Assembly (NCBI GenBank): GCA_905250115.1
Contig: CAJNOI010000077.1
Span: 379,684 to 443,683, forward strand
From: Adineta steineri
Lineage: Eukaryota; Rotifera; Eurotatoria; Adinetida; Adinetidae
Direction: 5' to 3'
DNA: 64,000 bases
The notes under the pieces: generated by a model
Database searches by the model: none
Told to the model about the DNA's origin: nothing
What the model saw: the letters and a program-made list of their open reading frames with translations, nothing else
Shown: piece by piece, positions 35,514 through 48,028 of the stretch
How the letters are laid out: each line of letters begins with the position of its first letter
How positions within the stretch are numbered: the first letter of the stretch is position 1
Made by a program: the position numbers and the translations under genes

Positions 35514-36932
35514 ATGAAGTTTTGATTTTTAAAAAAGAAAAGAACTTTTTTTAAAATAAAAAATCGAATAAATAAACGTTAAATTCTTCATCGTTTGTTG
35601 ATTTTTGTAGAATTTTATAGAAGAAAAGAGAAAAAAATATTTTATAATTTGAATTAAAGTAAAATAATAATCGAATTCGATTCAGTTTTGTTGAACAAAA
35701 GAAGCGTTAAAAAGAGTTTTCCTTAATTCATTAACGAATTTTTGTTTTTTGGTCATTTGAAATTTGAAAAAAAAGTTTTTGATAAAATTTAATGTTTGAT
35801 TTTCAAAACATTTTTAATCAAAAATGAATTAAAACATGATTTGTCAAAACAAAAAAGTTTTTTTTCGTTATTTTTCTTCATTTGAAATTTTTTATCAGAT
35901 TTCTTGAGGATGTAGGTGTGGGTTGAGGGATTATTGGCACTAAGGGTGTGGATATGGAGTAGGTGTGGGTGAGGCTGTGGGTGTTTCTTCTTCTCTCACA
36001 CTCACATTCCACTACTATGTTCGAAGTACTCCTGCACAAATTTAGGGTAGTAAAATAAAACCACAAAACATAGAACAAATAATCTAGACAATAAATTATG
36101 AAAAACAAACTCAATATGAATATACTTCAGTAAACACAAAACAACAACAACAGAAAAAAAATAGCTATGTAAAAATTAATATGCCAACGATATATATGCT
36201 ATATCAATGATTACTGGTCGATTATTATTTGTATTTAATTGTTATGATAGCCGTTGTTGCTGGTGCTACCTTGTCATGATTGAAGCGAAGACGGATGTGA
36301 CTTAGACACAGAATGATGAAGTGATTCGCGAAGAACTGATATAAAACGTACAGATGTTAAAAAGGAAAGTGTGCGCTGATTACACACTCGGCTTCTACAT
36401 AGCCGTTTTTCTTATACGTTCACTAATATGTTTTGTAACATGGTCGTTTCGCAAGCACTGCTCTTTTCAGTACTACTGTTATACAATAATGCTATGTCAT
36501 GCAACGCATATCATTTCATCAATCCGCCTCCTTGATATACATTGTCTGCCGTTCGCTATTGCAAATTGTATAACTATCATTGTTGACCGCTTGCCTGATC
36601 CGACATGGCAAGGACAAAGATAACCAATGTACAGGAGTCCTATTAGAGAAGAAAGGCCAAATGGAGAGGAAACTATAGGTAAAATTACACGGTCAAGCTA
36701 CAGGAGGGACCAGAAAAGAGAAGTCACATATGTACCAGAACGACGGATCGTTCATGCTATATTTAACCGAACAAAAATGACTATGAAAACAAAGAAAGGT
36801 GAAACGATAGGAAGTGGCTGATATGTATGTATATGCACGGCAGGCATGTTCGATCAAGAATATTTAAGAGACAGCGATGGATGGAATCCGTCACAATATC
36901 TAAATAAGTCGATAAGAAAATTATTCAAAGAT
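35514..36932. other. Intergenic, compound palindrome and a GC-richer patch
   Basis: It holds palindrome 12 (35905-36010). From about 36260 to 36840 base composition is less AT-rich, with two adjacent open frames (36354-36623, 36627-36821) that resemble no family I know. The second is Arg/Lys/Glu-rich and could be an unrecognised exon. An in-frame upstream ATG of the next gene lies at 36846. Confidence 0.4.
35905..36010. repeat. Telomere-like palindrome 12, compound
   Basis: About 80 bp rich in GTGTGGG, GTGTGGA and GCTGTGGG units on the plus strand (35905-35984), then a short CTCACACTCACATTCC arm. It looks like two G-arms in tandem with one C-arm. Confidence 0.65.
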
Positions 36933-38543
36933 ATGGCAGGAGCAAATAACAAGATACAATGTTTTACATGTAATAAGGAGAAAATAACATATCCTTGTAA
37001 AGGATGTTTAAAAGAATTTTGTTTAATGGACTTTATGGAACATCAACGAATATTAAATGATGAATTAAATTATATTGTCAATGAATATAATGAATTTAAA
37101 CAAAGAATTAATGGACAAAAACAGAATCCACAAAATGATTTACTAATACAACAAATTGATGAATGGGAAAGTAATTCAATTGAAATAATTCAACACAAAG
37201 CACAAGAATGTAGAAAAATTGCTATGGGATATTTACCAACACTCTTTAACGATATTGAAAAGAAATTTACAGATTTATCTGAACAAATAAAACAAATTCG
37301 TAAAGAAAATGAAATTAATTTAAATGATTTAAGAAATCAATTAAGAGAAATTATACAAGAATTAAATAATCCATCAAAGATTTCTGTTAAACAAGATTCA
37401 CAATCATTTATCAATGAAGTTTCAATTATTTCATCAAAAAGTAAGTTTTTACCAAATAAATTCTAGCTGAATAATTCTCTTTTTTCTACGAAATTGTTTT
37501 AAACAACATTAATACAAAGAGAAACAATGATAAAGAAAATAAAAAAATCAAACAGATTGTCACCTTTATAGAATAAATAGAACAGTAAAAACAAGATCAA
37601 AATTTATCTTTTCTTTTTTCTTCGATTAAAAACAAGTTTTCTTCTTTTTATTAAAATTTTTTATTTTCATCATTTTCTAGAATCAAAATTCAAGAAATGG
37701 AAACAAAATGCCATTACTGTGGTTGGTGGAAATGGAAAAGGACAAGAACTAAATCAACTCAATTACCCTTATGGAATCTTTCTTGATAAAAAGACAAACA
37801 TTTTCCTTGTTGGTTATGAAAATCATCGTATCGCTCTATGGAAATACAATTTAAAGGAAGGACAAACCATTAAAGTTGGAAATCGAATAGATCAACTGAG
37901 TCATCCAACAGATGTGATTGTTGATCAACAAAATCATTCGATCATCGTTGCTGATTATGGCAACAGACGGGTGGTCCGGTGGTGGAATCAAAATCCACAC
38001 ATTCTCATTGAAAATATTCACTGTTTGGGACTGACAATGGATAAAAATGGATTTCTTTATGTTTCTGACTGTGAGAAGAATGAAGTGAGACGATGGAAAA
38101 TGGGAAAAAACAATGAAGGAATTATAGTGGCAGGTGGAAATGGAAAAGGAGATCAGCTTAATCAACTCAATCGTCCTACTTATATCTTTGTTGATGAAGA
38201 ACAATCTATTTATGTATCAGATAGAAACAATCATCGTGTGATGAAATGGAAAAAAGATGCAAAAGAAGGAAGAATTGTAGCTGGAGGAAATCATAACGGA
38301 AAAAATCTCAATCAACTATCTTCACCGCAAGGAGTCATTGTCGATGATTTGGGTCAAGTCTATGTGGCAGATGGTGTGAATCATCGAGTAATGCGTTGGT
38401 GTGCAGGAAAAGAAGAAGGTGAAATTGTTGTTGGAGGAAATCAACTAAATGGTCCCAGTGGTTTATCTTTTGATGATGAAGGAAATCTTTATGTTGTTAA
38501 TTGTTGGAATCATCGAGTCGAAAAATTTGAAATAATATTGTGA
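36933..38543 (+). CDS. B-box/coiled-coil/NHL protein, RING-less TRIM-NHL type (gene H)
   Basis: 456 residues from exons 36933-37440 and 37681-38543, phase 1. Residues 10-37 are a B-box-like zinc module: C10, C13, C22, C25, C30 and H37, with Asp33 where the paralogue I has His, so one ligand may be missing. Residues about 40-180 are charged and predicted coiled coil (DIEKKF, SEQIKQIRKE). The second exon is a shortened NHL propeller of the 'ESK' subtype; the second blade lacks the usual glycine-rich turn and the last one is clipped. The layout is TRIM-NHL without a RING, so ubiquitin-ligase activity is not expected; a scaffold or RNA/protein-binding role is inference. The start could also be the in-frame ATG at 36846, but 36933 aligns with gene I. 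Confidence 0.83.
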
Positions 38544-39550
38544 ATGAAATTTTGATTTTGAAAAATGAAAAAAGTTTTTTGTTAAATAAAATATCGAGAA
38601 ATGAAAATAAAAGCAAAAGTCAAGTTTTATTGCTGGAAATGGATGAAAAAGAAATGTATTGATAAAAAAAAGTATCAAGAAACGTTTTTCTGGTTGTTTT
38701 TCGTTCAAAATTGAATTTAACTTGATAATTTTGATTAGAAAGTACGACTAAATAAAGGTTAAATAGTTCATCTTTTATTGGCTTTTATCAAATTTCACGC
38801 AGGAAAAGAAGAGAAAATATTTTATAGTTTTAATCAAATTAAAGTAACAGTTGAATTAAAACATGATTTGTCAAAACAAAACATTGTTTTTTCGATAGTT
38901 TTCTTCACTTGAAATGTTTTATTATATTTCTTTTTCAAATCAAATATACAGTTGGAAGAAAAGACACGAAACATCAAAGATTATGCTTTTACAAAGTAGT
39001 CACAAGAATTTATTCTATGAAAAAGAAATTCAAAGTGAGACACACGAAATACTTTGAAATAATTTCGTGTTTATAAGTTATAAGTTTTTGAAACCTATAG
39101 ATAAACAATGAGAAAAGTCAATATTCGAATCTGAATCGATGTATTGAGTTTGAAATTATTACTATAAATGGTCTTCATTGAAAAAATATTTATTTGAAAA
39201 ATTTCCAGTTCAAATAAAACTTCTTAAGTACGTATCAGAGTATAGAATTTAGTTTATACATCGTATGTCTTATTCTTAGGTCAAATTTTACTATAAAACT
39301 TATAGTCGCCTTTCACCCGTACCCCTTCTCCCGCTCCCAGATGGTCGCACTAACTCTCTCATGACCTTCTCCTGGACATAGGAGAGTACCATGGAAAGTT
39401 TGGTGACACTACCTATTACAAAGATTGAGTGCATAAAGAATAGACAGACAAATAGATAAACATGCTTCTTTATATATATAGATGACTCATTTTGTTTTGT
39501 ATAAATAAATTAACAGACAAAATAAGAACAAATAATCATTTCTTCAACAC
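38544..39550. other. Intergenic, nothing recognised
   Basis: AT-rich 3' flank similar to those of A and G, then a short GC-richer patch around 39310-39410 and the promoter side of gene I. No gene or named repeat. Confidence 0.45.
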
Positions 39551-41375
39551 ATGGTAACAGCAAACAGCAGAGCAAAGTGCTCTATTTGTAACAAAGCGAA
39601 TGCAACATGTCTTTGCTCAGGATGTTCCAAAGATTTTTGTTTTCAACATTTAACAGAACATCGACAAATTCTTGATAAACAATTAAACGAAATTATCAAT
39701 GATCATGATCAGTTTCAACAAACAATTATTCAACAAAAACAAAATCCACTAAATTCTTCTTTAGTTCAACAAATCAATCAATGGGAAACAAATTCAATTG
39801 AAACGATTCAGCAAACAGCTCAACAATGTCGAGAAACACTGATGAAACTAACACAAAAATCGATCAATGATGTCGAAAAAAAGTTTCGTGAATTATCTAA
39901 GAAATTAAAAGAAATTCGTCAAGAAAATGAATTTAATGAAATTGATTTAAATCATTTTCAATTAAAATTAACACAAATGACAAAAGAATTTCTTCAACGA
40001 TCAAATATTACTATTCGACAAGATTCACAAGAATTTATCGAGAAAATCTCAGTTATTTCATCTTTCAGTATGTTTATTCAATTACTTCATTTCGAGAAAA
40101 GAAAAAACAAAGTTTAGGCAGAGAATTTCTTCAATTTTATCGACGAGATTAATGATTTCTCATTAAGGAATTTAATTAATTCGAGATATGGATAGAAAAG
40201 TTTCACATGTTGAAAATGAACAAATATAGAAACGAGAGAGAAGTCTATAAATAGTTCATATAGAAATGATATGAATATGTATTTTAAAGATATACTGAGA
40301 TCTGTCAAACTATTTCGATGTGAAGGCAATTCTTCGAAATTATCAATTATAAAAAAAAGTTAATCTGAGTAGTATGACAATGTCAAACGTCAGAATATCG
40401 TTTTATTATTTAATATATAGATAAAGATATTTTGAATAAAAAAACAAATCTTTTATTTTAGAACAAATTCAAACAAAAAAGAATAAATATCAACAATCTG
40501 GAATTACTGTTGCTGGAGGAAATGAAAATGGAAAGGAATTATATCAACTCTCTTACCCTCAAGGGATCTTTATTGATAATGATAAATCTATTTATATTGC
40601 TGATTCTAATAATCATCGTATTGTCAAATGGCAATTGAATTCAAATATTGGTCAAATCATTGCAGGTGGAAATGGAAAAGGAAATCAAAATAATCAATTG
40701 AAATATCCAAGAAATATAGTTTATGATAAAGAAAATAATTCTTTTCTTATTTCTGATCGTGGAAACGGACGAGTAATTCGATATTTTGATCAAAATCCAG
40801 TAAATCAACAAACTATTATTTCAAATATGAATTGTTTTGGTCTAACAATCGATAAAAATGGATTTATTTATGTTTCTAATTGGGAGAATCATGAAGTTAG
40901 ACGATATCAACAAGGAGATGAAAAAGGTGAATTAGTTGCAGGTGGAAATCGTAAAGGAAATCATCTTAATCAACTCAATAATCCTACTTATATCTTTATT
41001 GATGATGATTATTCTCTTTATATATCAGATACAGACAATCATCGTGTTATGAAATGGGAAAAAGATGCAAAAGAAGGAATTATTGTTGCTGGTGGAATAG
41101 GTGAAGGAAGCAGTCTCGATCAATTGTCTTATCCTGCGGGAGTAATTGTTGATCATTTAGGTCAGATCTATGTGGCAGATCCTGATAATCATCGAGTAAT
41201 ACGTTGGTGTGAAGGAGATAAAGAAGGTGAAATTGTTGTTGGTGGAAATCATTGTGGAAGTCAATCAAATGAATTGTATTTTCCCACAGGTTTATCATTT
41301 GATAATGAAGAAAATCTTTATGTTGCTGATTGTCATAATCATCGAATCCAAAAATATCAAAAAATTTTAAATTAA
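39551..41375 (+). CDS. B-box/coiled-coil/NHL protein (gene I)
   Basis: 476 residues from exons 39551-40067 and 40462-41375, phase 1. The B-box zinc module is complete: C10, C13, C22, C25, C30, H33 and H37. A coiled coil follows (about residues 40-165; repeated QQ, EKKF and KKLKEIRQ patches). The first exon is clearly homologous to that of gene H, but the propeller belongs to the 'QIQT' subtype of C, D and K, so the same N-terminal module is paired with two different propeller lineages. Six NHL blades are visible. The donor is GTATGT rather than GTAAGT. No RING is present. Confidence 0.86.
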
Positions 41376-43510
41376 AAACATTAATTTATGAAAAATCTTG
41401 AAGAAAAATAAATGAAAATAAATAAATATATGTTAATTTTAATTTTAAATTAAAATATTTATCGAATTGACTAAAACATTTAAATTAAGAAGATCTATCA
41501 AAATCAAAAAATCAGATTAAGAAAACCCTTTTTCAAAAGAAAAAACTATTGAATAAAAATTAAGTTGTAAAAAAATAAATTCGAAATTTCATTTGTTTAA
41601 TAGACAATTTTTTGTTTATTTGTATAAATCTTTTTCATCAACAGGAAAATTTAGAAATAATTAACAAATAAAATAAAAATCCTTATATAAAGATTTTATT
41701 AAATTGTTTCTTGATTTTTCTGCTTGAAGCAGAAAAAGATTTTTAATTAATGAAAATTTATTTCTAAAATCTAAATCAAAAAAAATAATTCGTTGACTTT
41801 AATTAAAATAATAAAATGGTGAAGAAAAATTGAATGATTTTTCTATTTTATTGATAAATAAAAGAAAATACAAACGAATCTCTCACTTAGACGATTATTT
41901 AACAAATCAATAAATATTTTTTATTGAAAGAAAATAATTCACATGATCTTATAAAAATATTATATTTCACTTTTGCAGTGAATTATTTTATCTTAATCTC
42001 AAAAGTAACAGTATTTTTGGGTCAAGTTCTCTAACATCATCAGTTTAGTGTTGAACAAATTATGAATATAAATGTGAATCAGTTCATTGACATTCGTCGA
42101 TTAGTGCTTCTATTAGTAAAGCATTTGAACTTGATATTAACATTGATAATTCAATTTATGAACTAGAGGGCATGGGGTTAGGTGCGATCTCTAACTGATA
42201 TCCACACCCATACCCTTTAAAGATCATAATTCAATCGCATATGTTAGGACCTCGGTGCAAAATAATTGCGACAAAAAAATAACATTGAGATAAAAACAAC
42301 AAATTGACGACTTTCCTTTTACGTCAGATTTCAGAAAAATAATTTTACCATATGTAAGCTATTTTCTAATGTAAATACCAACAAGTTTTTCGAAATAGAA
42401 TGTTCCAGTCAACATAAAAACATGATTTTTGCAAAAAAAAACATTGAAAATCAGTATTTTTTTGAAGGAAATTCAGAGTTTCCTGAGAGAAAAAAATTTA
42501 TGAGAGTGAAGGTGACTGTGCTAAACATATTAACAATAAATTTGAATGACGGAAATATATGAAATAGCAGGATTTATCGAATAGTGATCTTCGAAAAAAA
42601 AATGAATGAGAGCAAGATTATAGTTTATATTTCCGATGCTAATTTCAAGGAAAAACAACTCAATTTAAAATCTATTTCTCATAAATCAACAAAAATAAGT
42701 AATTGATCTTCATTTAAGTGCATAATAGTTCATAGAAGTTTCAATATCTAAGGACAATGTTTTTTCAACGAAACCTTTTGTAGTTAGATCCAAATCCAAA
42801 CTGTTTGAGTTTGGGTTTGGGTCATGTTTGATGGTAGATACTACGCTGTTTAAGAAAATCTTTTGTTTTTCAATTATTTTTAGTAATGATTAATACATTC
42901 GACGTATCTCTAAAGTAACTATAATAGTTATCGAAATTATGTAATAAATTTCAATTCTAACAGCCATAAAAGAATTCTCTGGTATATGCTATTTTTGCAT
43001 TAAATTCAACCAGGGAATAAATATTATAGATTTAAACGCAAGCAATGTAATAATTGTTAATTTTTTTTTTGAATTACATCTGGCACAATAAAACATTTTA
43101 TCCTAACAGGTTTTCTTTTAGAATACATTTTATTTCCTTTGAAAAACGCTGGTTTTGATATTTAATTAAGTAATCAACATCTGACAATATTTTTCACAAA
43201 ATCAATCTTGACAAAGGAAGCGAATTAATCATTTTTATTAATATATATATATATATATTTTTTTCTGCTCTAAATATTTTACTTTAAACATATTATTTAA
43301 GAGGACATGACTTTTTAGTATTTTCACATTCTCCATAATAATAAATCTAATTTTTTTTAATAATCTTTTATTTTAGTTGACTAGATTTAATACTGAGAAA
43401 AGTCAGATGTCAGTCGACATTGTTCAATACAAGTTTTTAAACGAGAAGATTTGTTCTTTGTAGATTTTAGTTTTTTGAAAGTATTGAAATTTGGATTCAA
43501 TCTTAACTAC
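41376..43510. other. Intergenic, inverted copy of palindrome 7
   Basis: It contains the 42058-42218 duplication of 18871-19028 with its palindrome reversed, and an AT dinucleotide run near 43241. No gene recognised. Confidence 0.5.
42165..42218. repeat. Telomere-like palindrome 13
   Basis: GAGGGCATGGGGTTAGGT arm, spacer GCGATCTCTAACTGATATC, CACACCCATACCC arm. The spacer is the reverse complement of the spacer in palindrome 7, while the outer flanks are in the same direction. Confidence 0.75.
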
Positions 43511-44988
43511 ATGGAGAGCAACAAAGTCAACGTTTACAATGTAAGCTATTTAGATCAAGAAAAACATTGCATCATAATCTTCTTTTCTTATTTATTTCAG
43601 GGTGTGCATCTAACTAATGCTGCTCCAAGGCAACGAGCGACACCGTATGTATATGATTATTTACAGTAGATAATAGAAAGAATCTTTTCTTCTAGATCTG
43701 CATATTATGACACGGGAAAATTAACACGGGTCCTGTTTTCTATTCTTGTTCTTATTTTATCCTTGGCTGTTTTAGCAATTGCTCTTCTTACGAAAAAAAT
43801 AAATGAAGAAAATATATCAATATCAGAAGGATCAATCATTGAAGCAACAACAACAACAGAAATGATCATTCCAGACATGATCGAAATAACAACCAAAGGT
43901 ATAGTCTTATCATTAAAAAATCTTTTTCAAATTTTTCATATCTATTGTTTTTATAATGACATAAAATAGTTATACATCATAATTCTATAGAAGAATACCG
44001 AAAAGTACAGAAATATTATGTTCAATAAAACAAAATCTTTTTTTAATGTTTTCTAGAACTATTAATGCCTTCTGTTATCATTAATACGGATACAAAATGG
44101 AAACAAAATGCAATTACTGTTGCCGGAGGATATGGACGGGGAAATAAATTAAATCAATTAAATGATCCTTATGGTATTTGTATTAATGATGATGATAATA
44201 GTATTTATATTGCTGATCGTGAAAACCATCGTATCGTTAAATGGCAATCAGGTGCATACAACGGCGAAATAGTTGCAGGTGGAAATGGACGTGGAAGTGC
44301 AATACATCAATTAAATTATCCAAAAGATGTTATTCTTGATAAAGGCAAGAACAATATTATCATTTGTGATCAGGGCAACTCACGAATAATACGATCATCT
44401 CTTCAAAATAGCCAGAATCAACGGGTATTGATAGTACGTATTGTTTGCTGTAGTTTAGCAATGGATGACAATGAAGATCTTTATATTTCGGATTGGGCAA
44501 AACATCAAGTCATACGTTGGCGACAAGGAGATAAAGAAGGTAAAGTTGTAGCAGGTGGGAATGATAAAGGAAATCGATTTGATCAATTTAATCAACCGAG
44601 TTCTATTTTCGTCGATAAATATTATTCAATTTACGTAGCAGATTGTATGAATAATCGCGTAATGAAATGGTCGAAAAATGCGACTATAGGTATTCCTGTT
44701 GCTCATGGACAACTCATTAATGCAAATCTCAGTTCACTTCTTCGACCCAATAGCGTAATTGTTGATCATATGGGTAATATTTATATGTCGAATGAGAGAA
44801 ATCATCAAATAACACGTTGGTCACCAGGTACAACAAAAGGTGTTCCTGTCGTTGGTGGAAGAAACGCTGGAAGCAAATCCATGGAGCTTAGTTATCCATT
44901 TGATTTATCATTCGATCGACAAGGTAATCTTTATGTCGTCGATGCAGGCAACGATCGAATACAAAAATTTATTATTGATCGTGACTGA
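43511..44988 (+). CDS. Single-pass transmembrane NHL protein (gene J)
   Basis: 402 residues from exons 43511-43540, 43601-43644, 43696-43898 and 44057-44988; phases 0, 2 and 1 all match. A short basic N-terminus precedes one hydrophobic segment (about residues 37-57, RVLFSILVLILSLAVLAIAL) flanked by KK, then a Thr/Glu/Ile-rich stalk and a six-bladed NHL propeller. With no signal peptide this is best read as a type II membrane protein with the propeller outside the cytoplasm (inference). The propeller has the same phase-1 acceptor (TTTCTAG) but is the most diverged of the nine, with irregular fifth and sixth blades, and so is probably an older member. The tiny first exon rests on the ATG and a perfect GTAAGC donor, and is the least certain part. 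Confidence 0.75.
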
Positions 44989-45272
44989 AACAAGATTTTG
45001 AAGATAAAATGACTTTTAATGAATAATTCTTTTTTTGTCACATTAAACTATTTTTTTTTCATTAATAACAAATAAAATTCTTTAAAAATATTAATAATTT
45101 TATAACTTATCATTTAACTTGTACACACATTCTTTTCAGATGTCGATAAATTTTATATTTCTACGTAGTAAAAATTAGTAAAACTATTAAATATACATAT
45201 TCACAAGAGGGAAAAATGCGGATCCTCATGAATTTCCTTGAGTATACATGATCTGCTTAGCTCGTATACGTT

Positions 45273-45349
45273 TCATCATTTCTATCTGCATATATATTGT
45301 ATATGAGAATTGATAAGAGGCATATTTCGCAATATGGCGTAATATACTA
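45273..45349. repeat. Dispersed 75-bp repeat, copy 2
   Basis: Second copy of the block at 14993-15066 (shared ATTGATAAGAGGCATATTT and ATGGCGTAATATA). Confidence 0.6.
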
Positions 45350-46396
45350 GAAAATAAAAAATTCGATGATTTTTATTTCAGAGAAAGTTCATCAAACATG
45401 TTTAGTCTGTTATATATTCATGAGAGAAATAATAAAGTTGGTTATTTAAATATTGATTTTAATTCTAAACTAAATAGACAACAAAGAAAAGTACAGGCAA
45501 ACAATCTGAGTACGTCATAAAAAATTATTTGATAAAAGAAACAATGAAAATGATTAAAAAATCTTATTCACAAAAAGAATAACAATCTATATAATTATTT
45601 CTTCTTACTATCTCATCATTTTACTCAGTAAATACTTTTTAAAATCATTGTAAAGATATATCGATAAGAAAAATGTTAAGAATTGTTTTTTCTACACTTT
45701 AAATCGAAATGGAAATCTTATTGATAAAAAAAAAAAGATCTGTAAATATTTACAAAATATTGAGCTTGATTTAAATGCTTTTCAGATACTAGAATATCTG
45801 ATTAATTTACTTACGATTTGTTTGCTAATGTTGACGACTTCATGTTGAAAAATGACTATATCGACAGTGTACTGTACGCATTTTTGATAGGAATAGGAGT
45901 CTTTCAAACGATTGAATATACATTTACAGTCTAAGGACGGAACAAAATTTTATCATTCGAGTTTTTTACTTTGAACCGAAAAAATCTTTTTAATTCAATA
46001 TGATTTTAGGATTGTCACATTCTCATTCTCATTAGTTTCTGTAAAAAGAAAAGAAACCATTGCATTATTGTTCTTAATAAAATTTATTCTCGAGTTTAAT
46101 TTACAATAAGTAGGCAGGCATCTGAAAACGAGATTTGATATTTATTAGTATTGATTTTTGATTATATTTTTAGAAAACTCTTCAACTGATAGACTATATG
46201 AAATCGTTGTAGCAATAACTGATCGTTTTAGTAAAAGAATTCAAATTTGTTTAAAAATTTCTCAAATAAAAATATATTTTAAATACCAATCAAAGTAGAA
46301 GAAACTGAATTACATTGAATATTATATCTTTTTGTTATTTACATAATAAGAATATTAATAAAATCACATTTATTAATTACTATTTCAGTATTGCTT

Positions 46397-46469
46397 GGTG
46401 GTGCATGTGTAACTGTACGAAAACGTTGAATATAATACCCACATCTACATCTATATTCACACTCCTCAA
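46397..46469. repeat. Weak telomere-like palindrome 14
   Basis: GGTGGTGCATGTGT on the left, then ACCCACATCTACATC and CACACTCC on the right. The arms are poorly complementary, so this may be a decayed member. Confidence 0.35.
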
Positions 46470-47810
46470 GATTTTTGTTGTTATCTTTTGCAAGTAGAGA
46501 AGAAACTCTATGAAGATAAATAATATCATCGTCAATGAAAGAAAAACAAATACTTCTTACCAACTTGAATGTATAACCATGTTTATCATTCTTTTAAAAA
46601 CGAAGATAAAAAAATTTATTTAGTTTCAAATATAAAAGGTGAATTATGTACATACTTATATTTATTTCGAAGAGAAAGAGACTCTTACGAGTATATACGT
46701 CAAAAAGACAGAATAACAAGTAATTTATAAATAGTCAAAGTCAGTAAGTATTACTCAATTTATCTTCTTTTACAACGTTTTTTTTCTTTTGGAGATTAAT
46801 GTGTGTGAGATAGAGTTTAAATAGATATCCTTGTACGGACTGTTGTTCAGTTTAACCACAAAAGTTCTCGTAAGCTTAAAGTTTAATTTAACTCTTAGGC
46901 GAATATTATGACTTTTCAATGGTTGTAGAGGCCACAGAGATGTTCATTTTTGTAACTTGTTTTGTTTCTTTGGAAGTTTTCAAAATAAGAGACACCAAGT
47001 TCATAAGGTTAAATACTAGTGCAGATGAGAGTATATATAAAGATGCGGGCATAGATGATGATGTGAGGATGTCATAAGAATAAAAGTATTGAGAGATGAC
47101 TATAATATCCACACCAAAGTGTCTATTACCGTCTTCACTGTCGTGGTGGTATGTAGACCCACCATCACCCATCTTCAAGATCAATGTTAATTACAGGTCT
47201 AGTCTATTACAATTTATTTCATTATAGGTCTTATCATATTTTGATCTGGAGAATTATTGTTTGTTTTCCTAGATCATAGGCGGTGCGCACTGAGTGACTA
47301 TTCAGGTCGATTCATATGCTTGACACTCTATGCTTTCTCGTTCATAATATATTGATACCACTTCTATGTATTACTGTGAATCTGAAATTTAAAAATGAAT
47401 GCATTTCGATTACAATGGATTCTTATTATTATTTGTATATAAGGAGGTTACATAGAAGGATGAATGTTTATAAAAATGCTCTGAAATCATCGTGTATCAT
47501 TTAGTAGAGTCCGTGATAAGTGAAAGATTCATGGAAATGATCATTTCATGTTTTGATATTGATATGAAAGTTAATGTGTTTAATATTAAACTGATTTGTT
47601 CTTCTCAAAATGTGATTGAAATCAAGATAAAGTTAATCAAGTAAGAAAGGATAGTTAAATTTTGAGATCAGCAATGTTTTTTTTCTCGTATTCATAACTT
47701 AAAACATTAAAATAAAACTTAATTAATATTACTATGTCAGTTAAATTAAGTTAAAAAATATTTTATCGATAAAATTAAAGTTATTCGAAACTATTTTGAT
47801 GTGATATAAG

Positions 47811-47866
47811 ATGGGTATGGGTGTAGATGAATACAAGACTACGTCACACTTACACCCATACTCAAA
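47811..47866. repeat. Telomere-like palindrome 15
   Basis: ATGGGTATGGGTGTA arm, about 25-nt spacer, then TACACCCATACTC. The arms are nearly perfect complements. Confidence 0.75.
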
Positions 47867-47911
47867 TATAAGTAAAAAAGAATCGATTGGTCTAAGTTTT
47901 ATTTAGTACCC

Positions 47912-48028
47912 AGTTGAACTTTTTTTTGCATGCACATGAGATTCTTGACTTTCTTGTGCAAGAATCTCATACGCTATAAACACATCTTGAGGTCAAGTCT
48001 TGTTAAGCGTTTGAAAAAAAGTTCGACT
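47912..48028. mobile_element. Small foldback element upstream of gene K
   Basis: The ends AGTTGAACTTTTTTTT and GAAAAAAAGTTCGACT are inverted copies (14 of 16). Inside is a second 12-bp palindrome, ATGAGATTCTTG with its complement (47936-47970). The paralogous upstream region of gene C (around 11670) lacks the whole block while its flanks align, so this is an insertion of about 120 bp. Non-coding; target duplication unclear. Confidence 0.65.

Noticed and set aside
36354-36821. Two adjacent open frames in a GC-richer patch before gene H
   Set aside because: No recognisable family, no splice link to the B-box exon, and the composition difference is modest.
42805-42835. GAGTTTGGGTTTGGGTC tract as another telomere-like arm
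   Set aside because: The unit is TTTGGG, not TGTGGG. The preceding CCAAATCCAAAC makes a C-then-G order, unlike the family.
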